Positions 22,649 through 31,183 of a stretch of 37,134 nt of DNA are shown in pieces; the first letter of the stretch is position 1; the number at the start of each line of letters is the position of its first letter. The stretch is taken from the NCBI GenBank assembly GCA_036004445.1, contig DASYRL010000079.1:1-37134 (forward strand). The letters are read 5' to 3'. Origin of the DNA: DASXUC01 sp036004445 (GTDB lineage Bacteria > Sysuimicrobiota > Sysuimicrobiia > Sysuimicrobiales > Kaftiobacteriaceae). The translations under genes and the position numbers were made by a program. The notes beneath the pieces are model-generated. The model made no database searches. It saw nothing but the letters and a program-made list of their open reading frames with translations, and was not told the origin of the DNA.

Positions 22649-24282
22649 CGGAGTCCCCGGGTCACTCGTGACTCGTGACTCGTGACTCGAAATTCGTGAA
22701 TCGTGAATTGTGAATCGTGAATCGGAGTGGCAAAGCCCGAAGCCCGAAGCCCGAAGCCCGTTTCGGCATGTCCGCGCGCTTCGTCGACCCGCACTACCAG
22801 CGCGCGGACGGAGGCCTCGGTACGGCTGAGCAGCGGCGAGGGATACAGCCCGATCGCAAAGATCAGCGCGATGAGCGGGACGAACGTGAGCAGCTCGCGC
22901 GGGGAGAGATCGATCATGCGCACCGGCCCTGCACCACTCGCGCCGCTCGGGTCCAGGGCAAGCGCCTTGACCGCGACCGGCCCCTGCATCACCCGCTGGT
23001 ACATCCACAGCAGGTACACCGCCGACAGGATGACCCCGGCGACCGCAACGGCCGCATAGGCCGGCTGCGCGCGAAATGCACCGAGCAGTACGAGGAACTC
23101 GCCGACAAATCCATTCGTCGACGGCAGCGCCATCGAGGAGACCACGACGATCAGGCTCACGGCGGCGAACTGCGGCATCAGCGCGGCCACGCCGCCGTAG
23201 TCGTCCATCTGTCGGGAGTGCGTGCGGTCGTACAGCACGCCGACCAGCAGGAACAAGCCCCCCGTGCTGATGCCGTGGTTCACCATCTGCACGAGACTGC
23301 CTTGCAGGCCTTCCACGGTGAGCGCAAACGCGCCCAGCGTGACCAGACCGAGATGGCTGACGCTACTCATTGCGACCAGCCGTTTCATGTCCGGCTGGAC
23401 CCACGACACGAGGCCGCCATAGATGATGCCGACAATCGCGAGGATGACCAGCACCGGTGCGAACCGCAGCGTCGCCTCCGGAAACAGCGGCAGGAGAACG
23501 CGCAGGAAACCGTACGTCCCCATCTTCAGCAGCACGGCGGCGAGGATCACGCTGCCGGCGGTCGGCGCTTCCACGTGCGCGTCAGGGAGCCAGGTGTGCA
23601 GCGGCCAGACGGGGACCTTGATGGCAAACGCCAGCGCGAAGGCGGCGAATAGCCACGCCTGCAGGGGCATCCCTACGCGGATGTCCAGCAGCTGCATCAG
23701 ATCGAACGTCCGCGCCGGCAGCACGGTCCCGCTGTGCACGTACAGGAAGATGATCGCGACCAGCATCAGGGCGCTGCCCGTCATCGTGAACAGGATGAAC
23801 TTGATCGCCGCGTAGGCCCGGCGGGGGCCGCCCCACAGCCCGATGATCAGGTACATCGGGATCAACACCGCTTCCCAGAACACGAAGAACAGGATCAGAT
23901 CGAGACTGACGAACGTGCCCAGCAGCGCGGTCTCCAGCAGCAGCATGCTGAAGGTGAATTCCCTCACGCGATCGGTCACCGACCGCCATGAGGACAGCAG
24001 CGCGATCGGCATCATCACCGCGGTGAGCACCACCAGCGGGAGCGAAATGCCGTCCACGCCGATGTGGTAGGTGATCCCCAGCGCGGGGATCCACGCGGCG
24101 CGCTCGGCGAACTGCACGGCCGCCGTACCGCTCTCGAACTGCACAAACACGATGGTCGCGATCACCAGCGCCGTGGCGGACGACAGCATGCCGGTCCAGC
24201 GCACTGTGGACTCGCGCCCGCGCGGAAGCAGCAGGGTAAGCACGGCGCCGGCCGCCGGGACAAAGATCAACGCCGTCAGCAT
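22645..24282 (-). CDS. nuoM: NADH-quinone oxidoreductase subunit M, with repeat-encoded C-terminal tail
   Basis: 545-residue proton-pumping antiporter-like subunit with about 14 spans. Glu and Lys residues of the channel are in FWEAVLIPMYLIIG, FAIKVPVWPLHTWLPDAH and DMKRLVAMSSVSHLG. The homologous part ends near residue 505 (VVRVDEARG). The remaining about 40 residues, with GFGLRASGF and a SHESRVT-type repeat, are encoded by two heptad arrays and have no counterpart in the family. Because the frame stays open through the arrays, the stop still overlaps the nuoN ATG. A cytoplasmic or periplasmic extra tail is the predicted result. Confidence 0.95.
   Translation of the reverse strand: MLTALIFVPAAGAVLTLLLPRGRESTVRWTGMLSSATALVIATIVFVQFESGTAAVQFAERAAWIPALGITYHIGVDGISLPLVVLTAVMMPIALLSSWRSVTDRVREFTFSMLLLETALLGTFVSLDLILFFVFWEAVLIPMYLIIGLWGGPRRAYAAIKFILFTMTGSALMLVAIIFLYVHSGTVLPARTFDLMQLLDIRVGMPLQAWLFAAFALAFAIKVPVWPLHTWLPDAHVEAPTAGSVILAAVLLKMGTYGFLRVLLPLFPEATLRFAPVLVILAIVGIIYGGLVSWVQPDMKRLVAMSSVSHLGLVTLGAFALTVEGLQGSLVQMVNHGISTGGLFLLVGVLYDRTHSRQMDDYGGVAALMPQFAAVSLIVVVSSMALPSTNGFVGEFLVLLGAFRAQPAYAAVAVAGVILSAVYLLWMYQRVMQGPVAVKALALDPSGASGAGPVRMIDLSPRELLTFVPLIALIFAIGLYPSPLLSRTEASVRALVVRVDEARGHAETGFGLRASGFATPIHDSQFTIHEFRVTSHESRVTRGLR
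22664..22760. repeat. Longest heptad array: two blocks inside the nuoM 3' end
   Basis: 22664-22726 contains nine consecutive 7-nt units drifting from ACTCGTG to AATCGTG (ACTCGTG x3, ACTCGAA, ATTCGTG, AATCGTG, AATTGTG, AATCGTG, AATCGGA). 22733-22760 contains four perfect copies of AAGCCCG, whose complement carries the TC phase. The blocks are inverted by the TC/GA criterion but poorly complementary. Both are translated as the NuoM tail. Confidence 0.9.
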
Positions 24283-24291
24283 GCCTTTGGC

Positions 24292-24319
24292 TGCCTCCTG
24301 CCGACTGCAGACTGCCGAC
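24292..24319. repeat. Short heptad array between nuoL and nuoM
   Basis: Four 7-nt units (TGCCTCC, TGCCGAC, TGCAGAC, TGCCGAC) fill most of the 43-bp gap between the nuoL stop and the nuoM ATG. Read on the minus strand the last three carry the AGTC phase seen elsewhere. Confidence 0.75.
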
Positions 24320-24325
24320 TGGCCT

Positions 24326-26173
24326 TCATCGCAGGATCCAGTAGCCCATCAGCAGGATGACGCCGGCGAGGATGACCGCCGCATAGTTGCGCACGTATCC
24401 GGTCTGCAGGCGGCGCAACCCACCGCCGGTCCCGCCCAGCACGGCGGCAATACCGTTCACGGCTCCGTCGATGATCCCGGTCTCAACGGTCGTCGCAAGC
24501 GCCGCGGCCAGCGCGCGGCCTGGGGCCAGGATCAACGCGCGATACGCGTCTTCGATGTACCACCCGCGGCTGAAGACACGGCCCACGGCGCCCAGGGCCT
24601 CGCGCGGGCGCCACCGGTAGACAAGCCAGCCGGCGGCGGCTCCCAGCGCCGCGACGGCGACGGCGATCACCGTCAGGATCAGAGGCGGCACGCTCGATTC
24701 CACCGGGGGGACCTCGAAGAACCGGTCGAGATTCCGCAGCAGCGGGGCGCCGACGAACGCGGCGCCCAGCAGCCCTCCGGTCATCGACAGCGCGGCCAGG
24801 GCGACCATCGGCCAGGCCATCGATTCGCTGGCCTCGTGCGGATGGCTCTCGTGCCGGGCCGGCACGACGAACGTCAGCACCACCGCACGCGTGATGTACG
24901 CCGCCGTCACGAACGCGGTGAGCAGCCCTCCGGCGTACAACAGGTAGGACGCCCCGCCGCGGGCGTGGGCGAACGCCGCCTCCAGGATCAGGTCCTTACT
25001 GAAGAATCCGGCGAACGGCGGGAGCCCCGCCAGGGCCAGGGCGCCGATCGTGAAGCCCAGGGCCGTCCAGCGCAGCGGCCCGGCCAGTCCGCCCAGCGCG
25101 CGCATGTCGATCGTTCCGCGCATTGCGTGCATCACGCTGCCCGCCGCGAGGAACAGCAGCGCTTTGAAGAACGCGTGGGTGGTGAGATGGAACAGACCCG
25201 CCGGCATCGCGACGACGCCCATCGCCAGGAACATGTACCCGAGCTGGCTGATCGTCGAGTAGGCCAGGACACGTTTGAGGTCCCATTCCACCAGGGCCAC
25301 CGTCGCGGCAAACAACGCGGTGAGGGTTCCGACCGCGGCGATGATCGCCAGCGTCGCCGATGCCGCCTCGAACAGGACGTGCAGCCGTCCGATCATGTAG
25401 ACGCCCGCGGTCACCATCGTGGCGGCATGAATCAGCGCGGAGACCGGCGTGGGCCCTTCCATGGCGTCGGGCAGCCACACGTACAGCGGCAGCTGCGCCG
25501 ATTTCCCGGTTGCGCCGAAGAACAGCAGCAGCGTGATCCCGACGACCGCGGCGGAAGTCAGGGACGGGATCGCCCGCTCGATTCCCGCAAAGTCCAGCGT
25601 GCCTGCGGCAGCCACCAGCGCGAGCATCCCGAGCAGGAATCCCGCGTCGCCGATCCGGTTGACGATGAAGGCCTTCCGTGCGGCCGCCGCGGCCCGCGGC
25701 CGCGCAAACCAATAACCGATGAGGAGGTACGAACACATCCCCACCAGCTCCCAGCCGACAAAGAGGACGAGTAGGTTGCTCCCCAGCACGAGGATCAGCA
25801 TCGAGGCGATGAACAGGTTCAGGTAGGCGAAGTAGCGGGACGTCGTGGGCTCGTCGGCCATGTAGCCGATCGAATACACATGGATAAGGAACCCAACGCC
25901 CGTGACGACCAGGACCATGACCGCCGACAGCCGGTCCAGCAGGAGGCCGGCTTCCACCGAGAATCCCCCGGCGGCAATCCACGGACCGAAGGTGATCCTC
26001 CACCCGGCCTGCCAGACGAGGGGATTCCGGAGCGCCGCCAGCGCCAGCAGAAACGCCAGCCCGACCGCCGCCGAGGCCAGCGCGCCCGACGCGGTCTTGG
26101 ACAGACGGCCGCCGTAGAGACCGTTGATGAGCCAGCCGGCGAGGGGGACGAGGATGATCAGCAGCGGCAGCAT
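24326..26173 (-). CDS. nuoL: NADH-quinone oxidoreductase subunit L
   Basis: 615-residue antiporter-like subunit with about 16 spans and the long lateral helix at its C-terminal end. Recognisable are FVGWELVGMCSYLLIGYWF, KSAQLPLYVWLPDAMEGPTPVSALIHAATMV (split here by position: about 230-260) and DLKRVLAYSTISQLGYM. The ATG at 26173 is used because the family N-terminus MLPLLIILVPLAGWLING starts here, 4 nt after the nuoK stop. It is the distal proton-pumping module together with NuoM and NuoN. Confidence 0.95.
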   Translation of the reverse strand: MLPLLIILVPLAGWLINGLYGGRLSKTASGALASAAVGLAFLLALAALRNPLVWQAGWRITFGPWIAAGGFSVEAGLLLDRLSAVMVLVVTGVGFLIHVYSIGYMADEPTTSRYFAYLNLFIASMLILVLGSNLLVLFVGWELVGMCSYLLIGYWFARPRAAAAARKAFIVNRIGDAGFLLGMLALVAAAGTLDFAGIERAIPSLTSAAVVGITLLLFFGATGKSAQLPLYVWLPDAMEGPTPVSALIHAATMVTAGVYMIGRLHVLFEAASATLAIIAAVGTLTALFAATVALVEWDLKRVLAYSTISQLGYMFLAMGVVAMPAGLFHLTTHAFFKALLFLAAGSVMHAMRGTIDMRALGGLAGPLRWTALGFTIGALALAGLPPFAGFFSKDLILEAAFAHARGGASYLLYAGGLLTAFVTAAYITRAVVLTFVVPARHESHPHEASESMAWPMVALAALSMTGGLLGAAFVGAPLLRNLDRFFEVPPVESSVPPLILTVIAVAVAALGAAAGWLVYRWRPREALGAVGRVFSRGWYIEDAYRALILAPGRALAAALATTVETGIIDGAVNGIAAVLGGTGGGLRRLQTGYVRNYAAVILAGVILLMGYWILR

Positions 26174-26177
26174 CGCG

Positions 26178-26480
26178 CTAACCCCGCAGCAGGTCGACGT
26201 CATCCACGCTGACGGTCTCGCGCGCGCGGAAGATGTCCACGATGATGGCGAGGCCGACAACCACCTCGACCGCGGCGACCACGATGACGAAGAAGACGAC
26301 GACCTGCCCCTGCACGGACCCGAGGAGCCGGGCGAACGTCACAAACGCCAGATTGGTGGCGTTGAGCATCAGTTCGATCGACATGAACACGACCAGGGCG
26401 TTGCGGCGAATCAACACGCCGGCGACGCCGAGCGAGAGCAGGATCCCGCTGAGGATGAGGAAATACGCCGGTGGAATCAT
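26178..26480 (-). CDS. nuoK: NADH-quinone oxidoreductase subunit K
   Basis: 100-residue membrane subunit with three spans. The conserved glutamate of the E-channel is in MSIELMLNATNLAF (about residue 36) and a second in VVAAVEVVVGLAI (about 71). Length and sequence are normal for NuoK. It overlaps the nuoJ stop (ATGA) and ends 4 nt before nuoL. Confidence 0.96.
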   Translation of the reverse strand: MIPPAYFLILSGILLSLGVAGVLIRRNALVVFMSIELMLNATNLAFVTFARLLGSVQGQVVVFFVIVVAAVEVVVGLAIIVDIFRARETVSVDDVDLLRG

Positions 26481-26995
26481 GCCACCGGCCGCGCGCGTCC
26501 GAGCACGACGGCGGCGACGATCCCCACCAGGAGCACCACCGACGCGACCTCAAACGGCAGCAGATACGCCGAAAACAGCACGCGGCCGACGCCCTGCGCC
26601 GAGCCAAACCCCGGCGGGACATCCGCGAACAGCGACGCGCCGAACAGCGCGCCTCCGCGAGCGGTGAACACCGCGTAGGCGAGCACGCCGAGGAAGGCGG
26701 TGGCCAGCACGAGCCCCACCGGACGCTGGCGCGGCAGCTTCTCATGGCGTCCCTCGCCGCTGCGCTCGTGCAGCAGCATGATAACGAACAGGAACAGGAC
26801 GACGATCGCTCCCGCGTACACGATGACCTGCAGGACGGCGATGAATTCCGCGGCCAGGAGCAGATAGAGGATCGCGAGACTGCCCAGCACCAGCAGCAGG
26901 GACAGCGCGCTGCGTACGGGCTGGGCGCTGGCAATGACGCCGACGCCGCCGGCCAGCGCCGCGGCGGCTGCGATGATGAAGACTACGAGTTCCAC
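26477..26995 (-). CDS. nuoJ: NADH-quinone oxidoreductase subunit J
   Basis: About 172-residue, five-span membrane subunit that forms part of the quinone-side proton path with NuoA and NuoK; the conserved EFIAVLQVIVYAGAIVVLF segment is present. A GTG at 26995 gives MELVVFII, the usual N-terminus, with AGGGG 10 nt upstream; an earlier GTG (27004) is possible but has poor spacing. Both starts lie next to the inverted heptad structure separating nuoI and nuoJ. Confidence 0.93.
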   Translation of the reverse strand: MELVVFIIAAAAALAGGVGVIASAQPVRSALSLLLVLGSLAILYLLLAAEFIAVLQVIVYAGAIVVLFLFVIMLLHERSGEGRHEKLPRQRPVGLVLATAFLGVLAYAVFTARGGALFGASLFADVPPGFGSAQGVGRVLFSAYLLPFEVASVVLLVGIVAAVVLGRARPVA

Positions 26996-27005
26996 GAATA
27001 ACACC

Positions 27006-27106
27006 CCTGGTGACTGGTGACTCGTGGCTCGTGACTCGGAACCACTCGACCCTCCGTAGGGTCCGTCACGGAGTTGCCAAGTACCGAGTCACGAGTCACG
27101 AGTCAC
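27006..27106. repeat. Near-perfect 23-bp inverted repeat built of heptads, nuoI-nuoJ gap
   Basis: 27006-27040 carries five units of ACTCGTG type; 27085-27105 carries three CGAGTCA units. As arms, 27017-27039 and 27084-27106 match at 22 of 23 positions. The 44-nt loop holds its own 6-bp stem, GACCCT (27048-27053) and AGGGTC (27058-27063). The structure fills the whole gap and touches the nuoI stop. Because it lies inside the operon it cannot be a complete terminator. Confidence 0.9.
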
Positions 27107-27588
27107 TAGATCTCGCGTTTGGGGTCGCGGCCGGACGCGCCCGGGTAGGGCTCGGTCAGCATCGGCTTCGTGTAGATCATCGTCTCGCGCGAAAACCCGG
27201 CCAGTTCGTAGTCGCGGCCCAGCACGATCGCGCCCGTCGGGCAGGCCTCTTCGCAGAAGCCGCAGAAGATGCAGCGCAGCTCGTTGATCTGGAAGACCTC
27301 CGCGTGGCGCTCGCCCTTGCTGACCTGGCGTTCCGGCGTGTTTTCCGCCGCCTTCACGTAGATCGCCTGCGAGGGACAGACGATGACGCACAGCTCGCAG
27401 CCGATGCAGCGGTCCATCCCGTCGTCGTAGAGCGTCAGCCAGTGGCGTCCCTTGAAGCGCGTCTGGACGCGCGTCTTCTCGTCCGGGTATTGAATGGTGA
27501 TCGGGCGAGCGAACAGGTAGCGAAACGTGATCGTCATGCCGCGCAGCATGGCCAGGCTCTGTTTGAGGTATGTTCCAATGGTACTCAT
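27106..27588 (-). CDS. nuoI: NADH-quinone oxidoreductase subunit I (2x[4Fe-4S])
   Basis: 160-residue subunit carrying the N6a and N6b clusters. Two complete CxxCxxCxxxCP motifs are visible: Cys61, 64, 67, 71 and Cys106, 109, 112, 116. It passes electrons toward cluster N2 in NuoB. Flanked on both sides by heptad arrays; its ATG has no Shine-Dalgarno and lies 10 nt from the upstream array. Confidence 0.96.
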   Translation of the reverse strand: MSTIGTYLKQSLAMLRGMTITFRYLFARPITIQYPDEKTRVQTRFKGRHWLTLYDDGMDRCIGCELCVIVCPSQAIYVKAAENTPERQVSKGERHAEVFQINELRCIFCGFCEEACPTGAIVLGRDYELAGFSRETMIYTKPMLTEPYPGASGRDPKREI

Positions 27589-27597
27589 CGCGTGGTG

Positions 27598-27660
27598 ACT
27601 CGTGACTCGTGACTCGTGACTCGCAGACGACCCACGACCCGCGACCTACGACCTACGGGT
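27598..27660. repeat. Two abutting heptad blocks between nuoH and nuoI
   Basis: 27598-27625 has four ACTCGTG-type units; after one base the sequence switches to ACGACCC, ACGACCC, GCGACCT, ACGACCT (27627-27654). The second block shows the TC phase only on the minus strand, so the two are inverted. Together they occupy nearly the whole 73-bp gap. Confidence 0.88.
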
Positions 27661-27661
27661 A

Positions 27662-28645
27662 TCATGGCCGCAGCACCACCAGCAGCGACGTGATCACGAT
27701 GTTGAGCAGGCCGAGCGGGACGAGGACTTTCCAGCCGAACGCCATGAGCTGATCGTGCCGCACGCGGGGGAGCGTGGCGCGCAGCCAGATGAACACAAAG
27801 ATGAAGGCGAAGAGCTTGACGGCGAACCACAGCAGCGGCGGCAGCACCGGCCCCTTCCAGCCGCCGAAGAACAGGGTCGTCAGCAGGGCGCTCATCGTGA
27901 TGACCCCGATGTACTCCGCGAAGTAGAACATGGCGAACTTGAATCCGCCGTACTCAGTCTGATACCCAGCGATCAACTCCTGCTCGGCCTCGGGGAGGTC
28001 GAACGGCGCTCGGTTCGTCTCGGCCAGCGCCGCGGTCAGAAAGACCAGGAAGCCCAGAGGCTGGGTGACGATAAACCACCGGGACGACTGCGCGGCGACG
28101 ATCTCCAGGAGGTTAAGCGATCCCGCGCTGATGACGACGGCGATCACGGCGAGGCCGAGGGCCAGCTCGTAGCTGATCAGCTGCGCGCTGCTGCGCAGGC
28201 TGCCCAGCAGCGAGTACTTGTTGTTCGACGACCAGCCCCCGAGGATGATCCCGTACACGCCGACCGACGACGCGCCGAGGATCAACAGGATGCCGACGTT
28301 GACGCTGGCGAGGTACAGCGGGATCTGCCGCCCGAACACCGTGATCGTGTCGCCGAAAGGGATCACCGCGTAGACGAACAGCGCCGTCACCATCGAGATG
28401 GCGGGGGCCAGCCAGTACACAAACCGGTCGACGTCCGTGGGGACGAAGTTCTCTTTAAAGATCAGCTTCACGCCATCGGCGAGTGGCTGCAGCAGGCCGA
28501 ACGGCCCCACCCGGTTCGGCCCCACCCGGAGGTGGAACTTCCCGAGCACGCGCCGCTCCAGCAGCGTCATGTAGGCGAAGGCCGTCAGCAAAAGCACCAG
28601 GACCACTGCGCTCTTCACGGCGGCAGCGAGGAGATCGGCCGGCAT
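27662..28645 (-). CDS. nuoH: NADH-quinone oxidoreductase subunit H
   Basis: 327-residue membrane subunit forming the quinone entrance with NuoB and NuoD. Conserved RVGPNRVGPFGLLQPLADG (41-59) and AEQELIAGYQTEYGG, with the charged residues of the quinone cavity and E-channel, are present. About eight spans. Its ATG overlaps the nuoG stop (TGATG). Confidence 0.96.
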   Translation of the reverse strand: MPADLLAAAVKSAVVLVLLLTAFAYMTLLERRVLGKFHLRVGPNRVGPFGLLQPLADGVKLIFKENFVPTDVDRFVYWLAPAISMVTALFVYAVIPFGDTITVFGRQIPLYLASVNVGILLILGASSVGVYGIILGGWSSNNKYSLLGSLRSSAQLISYELALGLAVIAVVISAGSLNLLEIVAAQSSRWFIVTQPLGFLVFLTAALAETNRAPFDLPEAEQELIAGYQTEYGGFKFAMFYFAEYIGVITMSALLTTLFFGGWKGPVLPPLLWFAVKLFAFIFVFIWLRATLPRVRHDQLMAFGWKVLVPLGLLNIVITSLLVVLRP

Positions 28646-31143
28646 CAGGGTTCGACGGTACCTCCGGTCACCGGTGCAAAGGCGTTGACGCGCACCACGG
28701 TGCCGGTGTCGCCTCCCGCGTCGGTCAGGAGGTTGACCGGCGTGCCGTCGAACCCACGCGGGATGAACACGTCCCCTCGCATGACCGCGTCGGACACGCG
28801 GGCGCGCAGCGCCAACGACGCGGCCTTCGACGTCACCACGACCACGTCGCCGGCGGCGACGCCGGCTCGGGCGGCGTCATCGGGATGAAGCAGGGCCCAC
28901 GGCTCGCCCGCCAGGTCGGCGATCGCCGGGCTGCGCGCGCCCATCGCCCCGCGGTCGAACAGAACGTCACCTACGATCAGCGTCAGCGGATAGTCTTGCA
29001 CCGTTTCGGTGTCCGATGTCCGATGTCCGGTGTCCGTAGGGGCAGGACGGACCTCGGACCCCGAACCCCGGACCCCGGTCGGCGGAACACGTTCACCAAT
29101 CTCCAGATCCGGAATCAGACGGCGCATCTCCTCGAAGATCTCTTCCCACGCGCTGTAGGCGATGGGACGGCCGAGCCGCTCCGACAGGAGGCCGACGATC
29201 TCCCAATCGGCGCGCGCGTCGCCGGGTCCCTCGACCGCGGCCTCCACGCGTTGGACGCGGCCTTCGATGTTGCTGACGGTTCCCGACTTCTCGGCAACGA
29301 CGAGCGCTGGAAGCACGACGTCCGCCGCCTGTGCGGTCTCAGTGAGGAACGCGTCCTGCACGACGAGGAAGCTCAGCCCGGTGCGGGCATCGGTCCAGCG
29401 CCGCCGCTCGGGCAGGCTCGTTGCAAGATCCGCCCCGACCACGTACAGCAGGGACAGCGAGCCTCGAGCCGCCGCCTCGAGCATTTCCGGCACGTTCATT
29501 CCCCGCTCGCGCGCCACCGGCTCCCCCCATGCCGCCTCGAGGTCGGCGCGGATCTCGTCCAGCGGCCGGCCGCCCGGCCCGCAGGTGGGAAGCACGCCGG
29601 CAGCCGCGGCGCCGAATTCGTTGCCCTTGCCCCGCATCACGTTGAGCGGCGCCCCGATACGCCGGCAGATCTCGACAAGCGCGTCGACCGCCGCGACGCC
29701 GTCGGGGGCATCCAGGGCCAGGCGCCCGATCAGGACGACCGGGCGGGCCGCCGCCATCAGCGCAGCCGATGCCGCCTCGAGGGCTTCCTCGGCAACGCCG
29801 CCGGGCGTGCCGCCGAGCCTCCGGCGGCCGGTGCGCCCGCCGATCAGCGCGGCGAAGACTTCGGAGCCCACTCCGTAGCGGTGCACGAGCTGGTGGGCGA
29901 TCCACCGCTCGATCTCCAGCCGTTTGGGGGTGATGGCGATGATGATCGCGCCGCGGTCGATGGCCTGCTTCATCCGCAGCCACAGCACCGGGTACTCTTC
30001 GGTGACGTCGCAGCCGGCGAGGACGATGACGTCGGCGGCGGCGAGGTCGGCAATCGACGACGTCATGCCCCACGGGACGAGCGCGCTGGCGGTCTGCGGG
30101 GCCAGATCGACTCTGTGGTCGATGTGGTTGGTGCCGACCACGGTCCGGAAGAACCGCCCCAGCGTGTAGGCGTCCTCGTTGGTGCCGCGCCCGCCGCCGA
30201 TGCAGCCGGCACGGTTTCCCGCTGCGCGCAGCTGGCGCGCGACGACGTCCAGGGCATCGTCCCAGGTCGTTTCGACCAACGCCCCGTTGCGGCGCACGAG
30301 GGGGCGGCGCAGGCGGTCCTCGCGGCCAACGTAACTCTGCCCGAAGAACCCGAGATCGCACAGCCAGATGTCGTTGACGGCGGGAGCCTCGCGGGCGCGC
30401 ACGCGTGTAATCGTGTTCCCGCGGACGTCGAGGTACATGGCACAGCCCACCCCGCACAACGTGCAGACGCTCGGCACGGCGGTGTTGTCCCACGGACGGG
30501 AGATGAACCGGTAGCTCTTCGCGGTCAGCGCGCCGACCGGGCAGATCGCGATGGTGTTCCCGATGAACTTGGACTGGACGGGAAGCGTGAACGGCGTGTT
30601 GACCTCGGTGGCAAACCCCCGCTCGAACCCCTTCAGCGCGTCATCCCCGGCGATGATCTCGCCGAACCGCACGCACCGCCAGCACAGGATGCAGCGCTCC
30701 CGGTCCAGCACCAGCACCGGTCCGAGGGAAATAGGTTTGGCGAAGTCCCGCTTCACTTCGACGTAGCGGCTGCGGCCCGGGCCCCAGCGGAAGGTCTGAT
30801 CCTGCAGCGGGCACTCGCCGCCTTTGTCGCAGATTGGGCAGTCCAGCGGATGGTTCACCAGCAGGTACTCGAGGATGGCTTCCTGCCCGAGCTTCACCTC
30901 GGGCGCCACCGTCGACACCACCATCCCCTCGCCCGCCTCGAGCGTGCAGGAGGTCTGGAGCCGCCCCATTTTCTCGACTTTGACCAGGCACATCCGGCAG
31001 GCTCCCAGCGGCGGCATGCGGTCGTGGTAGCAGAAGATGGGGATCTCGATGCCGGCCAGCTTCGCGGCATGGTAGATCGTGGTGCCCTTAGGCACCGCCA
31101 CGGTCCGCCCGTCGATCGTCAGGGTGATTGCCTGGACGCTCAT
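28645..31143 (-). CDS. nuoG: NADH-quinone oxidoreductase subunit G, with repeat-encoded internal insertion
   Basis: 832-residue Fe-S subunit of the NADH module. N-terminal [2Fe-2S] ligands Cys38, 49, 52, 66; His98, Cys102, 105, 111 for N5 (HPLDCPICDKGGECP); then a ferredoxin-like four-cysteine region (CILCWRC ... CPVGA) and CTLCGVGC for the N7-type cluster, followed by the molybdopterin-oxidoreductase fold without an obvious active-site cysteine. Residues about 688-712 (around GSGSEVRPAPTDTGHR) are encoded by an inverted pair of heptad arrays inserted in frame just before the C-terminal MopB-type domain (DYPLTLIVGDVLFDRG). The reading frame is intact across it. Confidence 0.95.
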   Translation of the reverse strand: MSVQAITLTIDGRTVAVPKGTTIYHAAKLAGIEIPIFCYHDRMPPLGACRMCLVKVEKMGRLQTSCTLEAGEGMVVSTVAPEVKLGQEAILEYLLVNHPLDCPICDKGGECPLQDQTFRWGPGRSRYVEVKRDFAKPISLGPVLVLDRERCILCWRCVRFGEIIAGDDALKGFERGFATEVNTPFTLPVQSKFIGNTIAICPVGALTAKSYRFISRPWDNTAVPSVCTLCGVGCAMYLDVRGNTITRVRAREAPAVNDIWLCDLGFFGQSYVGREDRLRRPLVRRNGALVETTWDDALDVVARQLRAAGNRAGCIGGGRGTNEDAYTLGRFFRTVVGTNHIDHRVDLAPQTASALVPWGMTSSIADLAAADVIVLAGCDVTEEYPVLWLRMKQAIDRGAIIIAITPKRLEIERWIAHQLVHRYGVGSEVFAALIGGRTGRRRLGGTPGGVAEEALEAASAALMAAARPVVLIGRLALDAPDGVAAVDALVEICRRIGAPLNVMRGKGNEFGAAAAGVLPTCGPGGRPLDEIRADLEAAWGEPVARERGMNVPEMLEAAARGSLSLLYVVGADLATSLPERRRWTDARTGLSFLVVQDAFLTETAQAADVVLPALVVAEKSGTVSNIEGRVQRVEAAVEGPGDARADWEIVGLLSERLGRPIAYSAWEEIFEEMRRLIPDLEIGERVPPTGVRGSGSEVRPAPTDTGHRTSDTETVQDYPLTLIVGDVLFDRGAMGARSPAIADLAGEPWALLHPDDAARAGVAAGDVVVVTSKAASLALRARVSDAVMRGDVFIPRGFDGTPVNLLTDAGGDTGTVVRVNAFAPVTGGTVEP
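29010..29075. repeat. Inverted heptad pair inside the nuoG reading frame
   Basis: 29010-29037 has four units (TGTCCGA, TGTCCGA, TGTCCGG, TGTCCGT); 29048-29075 has four units (CGGACCT, CGGACCC, CGAACCC, CGGACCC). GTCCG and CGGAC cores pair in most heptads around a 10-nt loop. Same layout as intergenic pairs, but wholly within coding sequence. Confidence 0.9.
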
Positions 31144-31153
31144 CGTCGTGATT

Positions 31154-31177
31154 CCGCGTTTCCGCGCTTCCGCGTTT
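31154..31177. repeat. Octad array between nuoF and nuoG
   Basis: Three tandem 8-nt units (CCGCGTTT, CCGCGCTT, CCGCGTTT) plus a partial fourth lie in the 40-bp gap between the nuoG ATG and the nuoF stop. Unpaired. Confidence 0.8.
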
Positions 31178-31183
31178 CCGTCG

